DNA of 19,381 nucleotides. Source: JBBDRV01 sp040905285 (GTDB lineage Bacteria; Bacteroidota; Rhodothermia; Balneolales; Balneolaceae). Location of the stretch: positions 1 through 19,381 of the forward strand of contig JBBDRV010000206.1 in assembly GCA_040905285.1 (NCBI GenBank), read 5' to 3'. The position numbers were made by a program, and so were the translations under genes. The notes below the pieces were generated by a model that saw only the letters and a list, made by a program, of their open reading frames with translations, ran no database searches and had not been told where the DNA came from. This document shows, in pieces, positions 1 through 7,444 of this stretch. The first letter of the stretch is position 1. Each line of letters starts with the position of its first letter.

Positions 1-62
1 CGGCGGTCTTGAAAACCGTTGAGGCTTCACGGTCTCCGGGGGTTCGAATCCCTCGCCCTCCG
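1..62 (+). tRNA. tRNA-Ser(UGA), 3' part (5' end outside window)
   Basis: The window opens inside a class II tRNA. The anticodon stem pairs 3-7 with 15-19 (one G-U), and the seven-base loop 8-14 carries anticodon TGA at 10-12, which reads serine UCA codons. A long variable arm occupies about 20-37, as expected for tRNA-Ser. The T stem is 38-42 with 50-54 around loop TTCGAAT. The 3' acceptor strand is 55-61 and G62 is the discriminator base, which is G in tRNA-Ser. The CCA end is not encoded. The D arm and 5' acceptor strand lie upstream of the window. Confidence 0.93.
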
Positions 63-109
63 CTCAACTTATCAGTGTACAGTCTACTGTAGCCCTGGTT
101 CAGTATTGC

Positions 110-135
110 AGCCCCGTTTCAGGGGCTTTTTTTTT
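110..135 (+). terminator. Rho-independent terminator after tRNA-Ser
   Basis: Six-base stem AGCCCC (110-115) pairs perfectly with GGGGCT (122-127) around loop GTTTCA, followed directly by a run of nine T (127-135). It ends the tRNA transcript and separates it from the gene at 195. Confidence 0.88.
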
Positions 136-194
136 AAATATTCCCACTGCATGTGCGTTAAGCTACTGTATTAAAACTGACAACCCGATCCGAC

Positions 195-1568
195 ATGAAA
201 CCACTTTTGGTATCATTTGTGATGATTCTCATTGCATTGCCCCTGTCTGCCCAGGATACGTTACGGGTTTCACTGCAGGATTTTATCAACACCGGGATCG
301 AACGGTCGGGACAACTCAGCTATGAACACGGCCAGGTGGATCTTGCCGAGAACAGGGCAGGAGAAGCCAGGACTGCGCGGGTTCTTCCCACGGTGGAGCT
401 GAATACCAGTCACGGGCTGGTACCCGGTGTAGTGAGTAACACGGACCTGCCGGCCGGCCAGTATTACCTTGATCCCAATCTTGAAAATGACTGGGAAAAC
501 TGGGCTATATTCACACGTGCGGAAATGACTGCTGTACAGCCTGTATTTACCTGGGGAGCCATAAATAAAGCCATACGTGCTGCAGAACTGGGGGCTGAAG
601 CCGCCCGGAATGAATTTTTGGCAAAACAGCAGGGTTTTGAGCTGCAGCTGTATGAACTTTACTACAGCTATTTGCTTGCCCTGGAAATATCGCGAATACT
701 GGAAGATGCAGAATCCACAATCGGGCAGGTGGAAAACCGGATCGAGACGATGAGGGAAGAGGAGGATCCGGATCTGGAAGAGAAGGATGTATTTCAGTTT
801 GAAATCTACAGATCGGAGTTCAGAATCCAGCAAATGGAGGTGAGGCAAAGTGTAGACAGAATTCAGCGTATCTGGAATTACATTATGGATGGCAACGAAG
901 AGGATGTCTATCTGCCGGAGCACGATTTCCTGGATCCGGTAGCTTTTGATGTCGAGCCATTTGATTATTACCAGGCACACGCGATGGAGAACCGTCCTGA
1001 ATTAAAGGGTGTGGAAGCCGGCATCGAAGCCTACGAGTACTCTATTGAGGCTATCAGGGCCCGGAACCTGCCCAGTCTTTTTTTGGGACTGTCGGCCAAT
1101 TTTGCGAATACCCCGAACCGTCCGAGGCAAACCAACCCCTTTATTATCAATAACACCAATTACATGTCTGCCGCCGTGGGATTCGGTATTCGCCAGAATC
1201 TCAATTTTTCATCCATGCGGAATCGAATCGAGCGCGAAAGAATTGAATACAACAGAGTCAGGGATTTGAGGGGGGCTCTGTCAGATGAAATAATGCTTGA
1301 GCTGTCCGAAGTCTATATGGAAGCTGTTGTTGCAGAAGCACAGGTCACGCAGACCGATGAAGCCCTGAAAACAACCAGGAACTGGGTCCGGCACGAACAG
1401 CTTAACTACGATTACGGATTCGGGAATGTAGAAGATCTGATCGATTCCATACGAAAAGAGCTGGAATTACGTGTTACATTGAAACAAAGTATATTTGAAA
1501 TGAATACAAAAGTGGCATCGCTCTTTCAGTCTTCGGGGATACCGCTTACCCAATTGAGTGTAAATTGA
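195..1568 (+). CDS. TolC-family outer membrane protein
   Basis: A 457-residue protein with a cleavable signal peptide (hydrophobic residues 4-17, A-x-A-like end LSAQ near 17-20). The rest is mostly amphipathic, Glu/Arg-rich helix with two halves, the usual layout of TolC/OEP proteins: long periplasmic coiled-coil helices alternating with short strands that trimerise into an outer membrane channel. Helical heptads are clear around 140-230 and 370-440. Family members are normally 420-500 residues, so it appears complete. It starts at ATG 195 without a Shine-Dalgarno sequence. The next gene begins 10 bases after its stop, so the two are probably one operon. No inner-membrane pump or adaptor is adjacent; the only exporter-like gene in the window is the MMPL protein 10 kb away. 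The substrate cannot be told from sequence. Confidence 0.88.
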   Translation: MKPLLVSFVMILIALPLSAQDTLRVSLQDFINTGIERSGQLSYEHGQVDLAENRAGEARTARVLPTVELNTSHGLVPGVVSNTDLPAGQYYLDPNLENDWENWAIFTRAEMTAVQPVFTWGAINKAIRAAELGAEAARNEFLAKQQGFELQLYELYYSYLLALEISRILEDAESTIGQVENRIETMREEEDPDLEEKDVFQFEIYRSEFRIQQMEVRQSVDRIQRIWNYIMDGNEEDVYLPEHDFLDPVAFDVEPFDYYQAHAMENRPELKGVEAGIEAYEYSIEAIRARNLPSLFLGLSANFANTPNRPRQTNPFIINNTNYMSAAVGFGIRQNLNFSSMRNRIERERIEYNRVRDLRGALSDEIMLELSEVYMEAVVAEAQVTQTDEALKTTRNWVRHEQLNYDYGFGNVEDLIDSIRKELELRVTLKQSIFEMNTKVASLFQSSGIPLTQLSVN

Positions 1569-1578
1569 CCGGGACACT

Positions 1579-2178
1579 ATGAAATACTTTCTTTTGAATG
1601 TTGCTGTACTGTTGCTTCTCCCTGTTCACTCCGTTTTCAGCATACAGTCTGATCTTGCTGACGAACAGGAGATAAGAGAGCTTCTTGAGGAAAGGGATAA
1701 CGAGATAAAAGAGCTCATGGGGCCGGAAGGGACAGAGTATACTCCTGAACAGCGTGATCAGCTTCGTGCGATTATAAATGATATTATCGATTTTCGTTCA
1801 ATGGCAGCCAACGCCCTTGGTGACATGTATGATGAAATCAGTGAGGAGGATCGGGAAGAGTTCGTTTCTCTTTTTTCCACGGTTGTGAGGGACCAGTCGC
1901 TTAACCGCCTGGACATATACCGTGCTGAGGTCAGCTATGAAAATTTAGAGGTGGAGGATGACCGGGCAGAAGTGAACACCATAGCCAGGCTGGAAAATGT
2001 CCGTACCCCGGTTGATTATACCATGGTCAGGGAGGGATCCGAATGGCTGATTACGGACATGATCATTGATGAAGTTTCTACAGTAGAATCCTATAACCGT
2101 CAGTTTCAGAGCATCATTCGCCAACGGGGTTTTGACGCCCTGCTGGACAGCCTGCGCCGCCGGGCTTCCAGGACATAG
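1579..2178 (+). CDS. MlaC/Ttg2D-like periplasmic phospholipid-binding protein
   Basis: A 199-residue secreted protein with N-terminal signal sequence (residues 1-22). It shows the MlaC fold pattern: the helix motif I-D-F-R-S-M-A near 70-76 followed by an acidic helix ending in F-V-S-L-F near 95-99. The C-terminal segment has a conserved turn, Y-T-M-V-R-E-G-S-E-W near 147-156, then I-x-D-E-V-S-T-V-E-S-Y-N-R-Q-F, matching the MlaC ending in which a lipid-binding strand leads into S-x-x-x-x-Y-R-x-x-F. MlaC shuttles phospholipids between inner and outer membranes, and the hopanoid protein HpnM is a relative. It lies between a TolC-family gene (10-base gap) and a glycosyltransferase (8-base gap). 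The Mla ABC genes are absent here, so its partner is unknown. It starts at ATG 1579 with only a weak GGGAC upstream. Confidence 0.82.
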   Translation: MKYFLLNVAVLLLLPVHSVFSIQSDLADEQEIRELLEERDNEIKELMGPEGTEYTPEQRDQLRAIINDIIDFRSMAANALGDMYDEISEEDREEFVSLFSTVVRDQSLNRLDIYRAEVSYENLEVEDDRAEVNTIARLENVRTPVDYTMVREGSEWLITDMIIDEVSTVESYNRQFQSIIRQRGFDALLDSLRRRASRT

Positions 2179-2186
2179 ACTGAATT

Positions 2187-3197
2187 ATGAAACCAACCAG
2201 AGATACGATAAAAAGTACTCCATCCGAAGGTTATATCTATACCACGTACGGACATCCGAAATATCTGAAGTATGCGCTCGCCAGTGTGGAAACCTTACGC
2301 CGGTATGATCCGGCTCGTCCGATAGCCCTGGTTTGCGTTGACAGACATATCCGGATACTGAAAGAGCTCAATCTGGAGAGGTTTTTTGATGACATTGTGC
2401 CGCTGGAGCCTGATCACGCTTCTATTGTCGGATTCAAACACAATGTACACCGCTATATGCTTTATGACAGGAATCTTTTCCTGGATTCAGATATTATCTG
2501 GTGCAAGGATCCGGACCCGCTCTGGACTTCATTCTCTGTATATCCTTTTACTGTCACAGGAACACAGGTTTCGGACAGTTTTTTTGGCGGACCGAAACAT
2601 CTCGGTGTTCTAACGGATATTCTGCTGCAAAAGCGGCAGCGTACACTGGAGCATTTCGGCCTGACCTATCTGAGCAGGGTTCAAACAGGCATGATGTATG
2701 CCGAAAGTTCGGAAGCGACAGAAAATGTTTGCCGCCTGGCTGCCCGTTATCTGGAACGAATCTCTGAAACACATTTCAGAAGCCGGCTGCTTGAGGCAGG
2801 AAGGGATGAGGAATCCTGTGAATGGAGCATGGCCATGGCCATGTCCAAACTGGATATCCCTGTCTATCCCTGGCTTCAGGGGCATTCCAGCCCGCAGCTT
2901 GATTTTATTGAAAGCTATACTGCCTATGACCTTGATTTTTACAGTGTGATCTGTACCTACTACAGTGACAACTTCGTCTATAACCTGAGAGGGTTGAGAA
3001 GCAAGTGGCTGCGAAGGTTCCTGATCAATCTGTTTTCACTGCTTCCGGGAAAGGGGGACAGTCTCTCTGTTACTCCCTATTGTCTCCATTTTGGATGGGT
3101 TCATCAAAAAGAGCCGTTTTACCATTTCTCCGAAAGAACCTGGAACCGGCTTTTAAACGAAAATCAGTTGCAAAAAAATCTGGCTGATGTCCGGTGA
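2187..3197 (+). CDS. GT-A fold glycosyltransferase (GT8-like)
   Basis: A 336-residue soluble protein without signal peptide. It begins with a beta strand and a P-K-Y-L-K-Y-A-L-A-S-V-E-T-L-R motif (24-38), typical of nucleotide-sugar transferases that start with Y-x-T-x-x-x-x-x-Y-x-x-x-A. A D-S-D triad at 100-102 in the strand L-F-L-D-S-D-I-I-W is the metal-binding DxD motif of GT-A enzymes. Late residues include an H-F-G-W-V-H cluster near 302-307, similar to the C-terminal histidine seen in GT8-type enzymes. It is probably cytoplasmic or loosely bound to the inner membrane, acting on a surface glycan. It starts at ATG 2187, 8 bases after the MlaC-like gene, and is the last gene of that run. 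Donor and acceptor are unknown. Confidence 0.75.
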   Translation: MKPTRDTIKSTPSEGYIYTTYGHPKYLKYALASVETLRRYDPARPIALVCVDRHIRILKELNLERFFDDIVPLEPDHASIVGFKHNVHRYMLYDRNLFLDSDIIWCKDPDPLWTSFSVYPFTVTGTQVSDSFFGGPKHLGVLTDILLQKRQRTLEHFGLTYLSRVQTGMMYAESSEATENVCRLAARYLERISETHFRSRLLEAGRDEESCEWSMAMAMSKLDIPVYPWLQGHSSPQLDFIESYTAYDLDFYSVICTYYSDNFVYNLRGLRSKWLRRFLINLFSLLPGKGDSLSVTPYCLHFGWVHQKEPFYHFSERTWNRLLNENQLQKNLADVR

Positions 3198-3343
3198 TGA
3201 TGCAGAGAGAACGGACCACGATGCACAAGTGATAAAGGGCAACTGAGGCCGTGACGGCAGACAATTGATGCATGGGGCGACGGACCGGGATAAACCAGGG
3301 TAACGACGCCCATTGATGCGCGGTGACTACGGTACCGTAAGAG
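3198..3343. other. Convergent intergenic region with small repeats and a 12-bp palindrome
   Basis: A 146-base gap between two convergent genes. It has no T-tract terminator. It does contain a perfect 12-base palindrome TACGGTACCGTA (3328-3339), two copies of ATTGATGC (3264-3271 and 3312-3319), two copies of ACGGACC (3211-3217 and 3280-3286), and an inverted pair ATGGGGCG (3272-3279) and CGCCCAT (3307-3313) with one bulged base. These could fold as a bidirectional termination structure, or be remnants of a degenerate repeat. Confidence 0.45.
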
Positions 3344-4354
3344 TCAGGAAGAGTTGTCTCCGGGGGGATTTCCTTCTTTCTCATCTGCAGTATCAGCCGT
3401 CACCGCACCTTTCTCTTCAGGTATGTCCATTCCTTTTTTTGCCAGTCCCGCAAGTCCGAACGCAGCCACATTAAGTAACTTTCCCAGGGCCGCCTTGGCC
3501 ACCATTATACCGGCAATATCCGTTTGGGAAACCATCAGTCCCTGTGCCAGGCCGACACTGATACCCACAAAAATCAAATCCCTGTTGGGAAGGAACGGAA
3601 TCCGTGTCAGTATGATCTCGATCGCCAGAAAGGTGAACCAGACGGACAGCCCCACCTCCGGCAGTACGATGACAAACATCAGTATATTCAGTACTTTCAG
3701 CAGGAGCAGCCGGAATACCTGGATGCTGAAAATTTTATATGCTGTTTGAAGACTCATGGACAGGACAAAGTGCCTGAAACGGATGAACAGGAAAACCAGG
3801 ATAAGCGTTACGCCGAGGCCTGCCCAGAAGTAGAGTTCACCCTGATCCATAATCCATTCCAGCACGACTACCTGTCCCGTAAAAAGCAATATGGCCAGTA
3901 CCCCGAAAGCAACGAGTGTGGAAGCCACGGAAGAGATGATGTTGTTATCCTTGATGATCATGAATATCTCCCTGTCGCTGATATTCAAGTGTTTCCGGGC
4001 CCAGATATAGAAATAGATTTCCCCTGAATAGCCCAATACATCTTTGTTATAGATCTTTTTTATCAGAAAGACAGGGAATGACCGGACAGAGTTGAAAACC
4101 CAGGTAATTCGGTACATCCAGATTTCGAAGGCCGGCAACTGAAAAAAACTGATCAGAAACAGGATGTAAAACCATAACTGGGTCGGAAATGAATTCCAGA
4201 TCTGTCTCCACCCGATACTGGATAATTCGTAGAACAGCCAGACAAAGATGACGGCATTCAGGATGCGCCGGCTCCAGGTGACCGTTGTTTTACCCCGGTC
4301 GGATTTAAGAAAGCTGTAAAGCTGAATTCTGTACAGCCTGAGAAATTTATTCAA
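3344..4354 (-). CDS. Multipass inner-membrane protein, possibly flippase-like (UPF0104/LPG-synthase-TM type)
   Basis: A 336-residue protein with about seven or eight hydrophobic segments (roughly 31-47, 57-76, 138-160, 175-193, 213-232, 236-250, 260-276, 284-304) and a short hydrophilic acidic tail (310-336). The segment G-Y-S-G-E-I-Y-F-Y (108-116), followed after about 20 residues by an Asn/Ser-rich helix, resembles the P-x-R-x-G-E...-S-V pattern of the lysylphosphatidylglycerol-synthase transmembrane family, often found as flippase-like proteins beside glycosyltransferases. I am not certain of this family. The only start I can place is TTG at 4354-4352: the frame is open to a stop near 4402 but holds no ATG, and the next in-frame ATG is about 80 residues in. 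It is divergent from the double glycosyltransferase, suggesting a shared role in surface glycan assembly. Confidence 0.6.
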   Translation of the reverse strand: MNKFLRLYRIQLYSFLKSDRGKTTVTWSRRILNAVIFVWLFYELSSIGWRQIWNSFPTQLWFYILFLISFFQLPAFEIWMYRITWVFNSVRSFPVFLIKKIYNKDVLGYSGEIYFYIWARKHLNISDREIFMIIKDNNIISSVASTLVAFGVLAILLFTGQVVVLEWIMDQGELYFWAGLGVTLILVFLFIRFRHFVLSMSLQTAYKIFSIQVFRLLLLKVLNILMFVIVLPEVGLSVWFTFLAIEIILTRIPFLPNRDLIFVGISVGLAQGLMVSQTDIAGIMVAKAALGKLLNVAAFGLAGLAKKGMDIPEEKGAVTADTADEKEGNPPGDNSS

Positions 4355-4435
4355 AAGAAAACGGTTTTTAATTGTTTCCCGGCAAAAGTAAGAGTTATTT
4401 TAGCCAAATTTCTGCGATTAATACGATAATTATCC
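4355..4435. promoter_or_regulatory. Divergent intergenic region, likely promoters for both flanking genes
   Basis: Eighty-one AT-rich bases separate two divergent genes, so both promoters should lie here. A GATAAT hexamer at about 4424-4429 is a candidate -10 element for the plus-strand gene but would leave almost no leader. No Shine-Dalgarno sequence precedes either start. No exact promoter assignment is supported. Confidence 0.35.
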
Positions 4436-6961
4436 ATGCGTTTACTGTTTATTACACAGGATTTTCCACCCGGCATAGGCGGTATCCAAACCTATTCGGC
4501 CGAACATGCCGCACGAATATCGCAACTCTGTGATGATTTTCTATTGGTTTGCCCTGATGATAGTGAATCGGAGGCAGAAGATGTCAACCATCCGTTTGAT
4601 ATCAGCCGGATCCGCATACCGGCCAACCTTCTTTTTATTCCATTGTTCCGGATGCTGCCCCGCTTATTAAAGACCCGGCCGTTTGATGCTACATTTCATT
4701 CCCAGTGGCAAACGGTCTGGCCGGCTGTAAAAGCAAGGGAAAGAGGCCTGGTCAGTCGGGTGTTTGTAGCTGCACATGCGAGGGAGCTGCTCTTTAACCC
4801 CTACGAAGGCATCCCGATACTGGGAAGAGAGTACCGGAGAAAAAGGGAGTATCTGCTGAACAGCGTGGATCATTTTTTCCCTGTGAGCAACTACACTGCC
4901 GGTCTGCTGATGGCCCAGGGAGTTCCCCGGGATAAAATAACAGTTATCATCAATGGCACAGATCCACAGCTGTTCAAGCCGATGGATTCTTCCCGTCTGA
5001 AAAAAGAGCTCGGCCTGGAGAATTCGGTAACACTGATGACTGTCACCCGTCTGGTGAAACGAAAGGGGATCGATACGGTACTGCATGCAATTTCTTCGCT
5101 GAGGGATGAGTTTGAAAACATTCGGTACATCATACTTGGCACGGGGCCGGAAGAGAAGAAGCTGAAAGATCTGGTGAAGAGGCTGGGAATGGACAGCTGC
5201 GTTCATTTTCTCGGCAAGGTGAATTATCGGGATCTGCCCAGGTATTATAATGTTTCGGACCTGTTTGTTTTAAGCTCCAGAACGGAGCTGCCGGATGTAG
5301 AGGGATTCGGCATAGTGTTCCTGGAGGCAAATGCCTGTGAAAAACCGGTGATAGGTACAGACTCGGGAGGCGTATCGAGCGCTATTGAGCACAACAGGAC
5401 AGGCCTGATTGTGCGGGAAAAGAATCCGGTCGAACTGGCCGGCGCCATCCGGGCAATTATGAAAGATGCTTCGCGCGGAAGGCAGATGGGCAAAAGAGGC
5501 CGGCAGCGTGTGCTTGACGAGGCCAACTGGGATATCCTCAGCAGAGAGCTGTTGGCCCAGCTTGAAATCCAGCTTGGAGAGGCAGGGGTCAGTGCGGGGG
5601 TTCCTGAGAAACCCGGCGGGGGGATTCGTGAGAAGGGGGAAAAGAAAGTGTTGATGGTTGCCCCGTATTTCCTGCCCCGGCGAAGAGTAGGCGCACTGCG
5701 TCCGTTTAAATTTGCGGCTCACCTGAAGGAATACGGATGGGAGCCTCATGTCCTCACCATTAAATCGGATGGTACATTCACGGATCTGGAACGCGAAATG
5801 GCACGTGGCATAAACATTGAGGAGATGGATCCGAAAATGGATCTGACTGTCAATTCGGGGAGCCAGCTGAAGATGAAGGACTTGAAACCGGCACAAAAAA
5901 GGCCGGCAGGCGAATTTCTGAGCCGTCTCGGCAAGCGGCTGGCCGACGCCATAGACAGGCGTTTCCCTCTTGACACCTGGCTGCTGCTTTTTTTCAAGGA
6001 ATTTCTCAATATCAGGAAATACGCACTGCAGCTGGACGCAGATGTTATATGGAGTACGGGAGACCCCTGGTCAGGCCACTGGATGGCGAACAGAATAGCG
6101 AAACAGCTGGACCTGCCCTGGATTGCCGATTTTCGGGATCCGTGGACATTGGGAGGTGTACAGCTTCGTTCACGTTCCGCGTTCAGTGAGGCTATGGACC
6201 GCAGGTTCGAGAAAACGGTGATGAACCGGGCGGATTTTTTAACATTTACATCGGAGAGGACCGAGGAGCTTTATGTCTCCCATTACCCGGAAATAAAAGG
6301 CCGTACTGCCACCATCACCAATAGTTTTGACCGGGCATTGAGTGGTGCGCCTGACGCTTCCGGCCGCTTCGCTTTTGATATGCACTATCTAAACCTGGTT
6401 TTTTTCGGGAAATTCCGGGGGCTTTCACCTGCGGCCCCTGTGGCGGAACTGTTGGGTTTTATTGAAATGGAGGAACCGGATGTCCGGAAAAGAATTCGCG
6501 TATACAGTTTTGGGGATCTGGAAAAATCCGACGCTGAACTGGCAGGGAAGCTGGGGGTACTGGACAGTTTTATAATAGAAGATCCGGTGCCTCCCGAAGA
6601 AGGGCCAAATCTTCTGGCAGCGGCAGATATCCTGCTCCTGAGCACGGATCCCAGGCGTTTGAATATTATTCCTGCCAAATTATGGGATTATATTGCTGTG
6701 GGGGGGCCTGTTCTTTCCATAGCACCCAACGCAGAGATCGGACGAATTCTGAAAAAAACAGGAACGGGGGTGCATATGCCTCTTTCTGAAAAGCAGAAAA
6801 TAGCAGATCTGTTAGCGGATTGTGTCCGTGCCAAACGGAACGGGGACGACCTGCCACTTGCTTTTGCTGTGAATCAGGAAGAAGTTGACAGATACGACGC
6901 AAGACAGACCACCCGCCATCTTGCGGACATTTTAAACCAGTTTGCCACTGCCGGATCATGA
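4436..6961 (+). CDS. Bifunctional protein: two fused GT-B (GT4-like) glycosyltransferases
   Basis: An 841-residue protein, about twice the length of one GT4 enzyme. The first unit (1-375) starts M-R-L-L-F-I-T-Q-D-F-P-P with a glycine-rich loop G-I-G-G-I-Q-T (13-19). It has the donor-binding T-R-L-V-K-R-K-G (204-211), G-T-G-P-E (235-239) and E-G-F-G-I-V-F-L-E (289-297), the E-x7-E signature of GT4 enzymes. A Gly/Glu/Lys-rich linker (380-402) leads to a second unit (403-841) that restarts with K-V-L-M-V-A-P-Y-F-L-P and has W-I-A-D-F-R-D-P-W (562-570), known from GT4-like enzymes. It ends with a nucleotide-binding half around I-P-A-K-L-W-D-Y (745-752), where the acidic E-x7-E pair is not evident. 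Its stop overlaps the next start (ATGA at 6958-6961). Likely role: two successive sugar additions to a surface glycan. Confidence 0.87.
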   Translation: MRLLFITQDFPPGIGGIQTYSAEHAARISQLCDDFLLVCPDDSESEAEDVNHPFDISRIRIPANLLFIPLFRMLPRLLKTRPFDATFHSQWQTVWPAVKARERGLVSRVFVAAHARELLFNPYEGIPILGREYRRKREYLLNSVDHFFPVSNYTAGLLMAQGVPRDKITVIINGTDPQLFKPMDSSRLKKELGLENSVTLMTVTRLVKRKGIDTVLHAISSLRDEFENIRYIILGTGPEEKKLKDLVKRLGMDSCVHFLGKVNYRDLPRYYNVSDLFVLSSRTELPDVEGFGIVFLEANACEKPVIGTDSGGVSSAIEHNRTGLIVREKNPVELAGAIRAIMKDASRGRQMGKRGRQRVLDEANWDILSRELLAQLEIQLGEAGVSAGVPEKPGGGIREKGEKKVLMVAPYFLPRRRVGALRPFKFAAHLKEYGWEPHVLTIKSDGTFTDLEREMARGINIEEMDPKMDLTVNSGSQLKMKDLKPAQKRPAGEFLSRLGKRLADAIDRRFPLDTWLLLFFKEFLNIRKYALQLDADVIWSTGDPWSGHWMANRIAKQLDLPWIADFRDPWTLGGVQLRSRSAFSEAMDRRFEKTVMNRADFLTFTSERTEELYVSHYPEIKGRTATITNSFDRALSGAPDASGRFAFDMHYLNLVFFGKFRGLSPAAPVAELLGFIEMEEPDVRKRIRVYSFGDLEKSDAELAGKLGVLDSFIIEDPVPPEEGPNLLAAADILLLSTDPRRLNIIPAKLWDYIAVGGPVLSIAPNAEIGRILKKTGTGVHMPLSEKQKIADLLADCVRAKRNGDDLPLAFAVNQEEVDRYDARQTTRHLADILNQFATAGS

Positions 6962-7440
6962 ATCGGAAAACCGTTAAAAGGATCTTTATTTTTTTTCTCT
7001 TTTTTTTGCCTCTCCAGTATGGGCTGATAGGTGTCGTCAGTCTTTATCACAGTGAACCCTGGCCCGCTTTCATATTTCCCGGATTCAAGAACGTGTATGT
7101 ATTTGAGGCCGACACCTATGCCATTGTAGATCTCGAGTTTCAAGCCTGGTGTGAAGAAACGGAAGAAACCGTCGTCATAGACCCCCTCAGTCTCTTCAAT
7201 GACATTCCCCGTTCACAGTCACAGGGGTTTCTGCGGATGAATTTCAGGGATCGGGATAAAGCCGGCGGATTTAATGAACAGGCTGTTAACTGGCTGAAGA
7301 AAGTGGCAGAGAACAGGCATCCCGGACATCGGTTCACACGACTGGATGCCGTCTGGACCGAAAATTATTACACCGGGCCGAGCCGGACTGCCGGCGCTGA
7401 TTCCACACATGAAATAAATCGTATAACCATCCCCCTCTAA
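6958..7440 (+). CDS. Small membrane-anchored protein, partner of HTTM-like protein (copy 1)
   Basis: A 160-residue protein with basic N-terminus (M-N-R-K-T-V-K-R) and one hydrophobic segment (about 9-29) rich in Phe, then a soluble, probably periplasmic domain. Just after the membrane segment lies E33-P-W35-P36-x-x-I39-F-P41-G-F43. The same pattern, E-x-W-P-x-x-I-[FY]-P-x-F, occurs at the same place in the protein encoded at 10944-10450, which also sits beside an HTTM-like gene. I recall short proteins with F-W-P-F-S-x-Y-P-M-F motifs next to HTTM genes in other bacteria; their function is unknown to me. It overlaps the fused glycosyltransferase by four bases and is 4 bases from the HTTM gene, so the three are translationally linked. 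Two runs of eight T (6989-6996 and 7000-7007) lie in its first 17 codons. Confidence 0.72.
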   Translation: MNRKTVKRIFIFFLFFLPLQYGLIGVVSLYHSEPWPAFIFPGFKNVYVFEADTYAIVDLEFQAWCEETEETVVIDPLSLFNDIPRSQSQGFLRMNFRDRDKAGGFNEQAVNWLKKVAENRHPGHRFTRLDAVWTENYYTGPSRTAGADSTHEINRITIPL

Positions 7441-7444
7441 ACCG

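Noticed and set aside
1..62. tRNA-Ser as an integration site of a mobile element
   Set aside because: No integrase gene follows and I saw no second copy of the tRNA 3' end in the window; the neighbouring genes look like ordinary chromosome.
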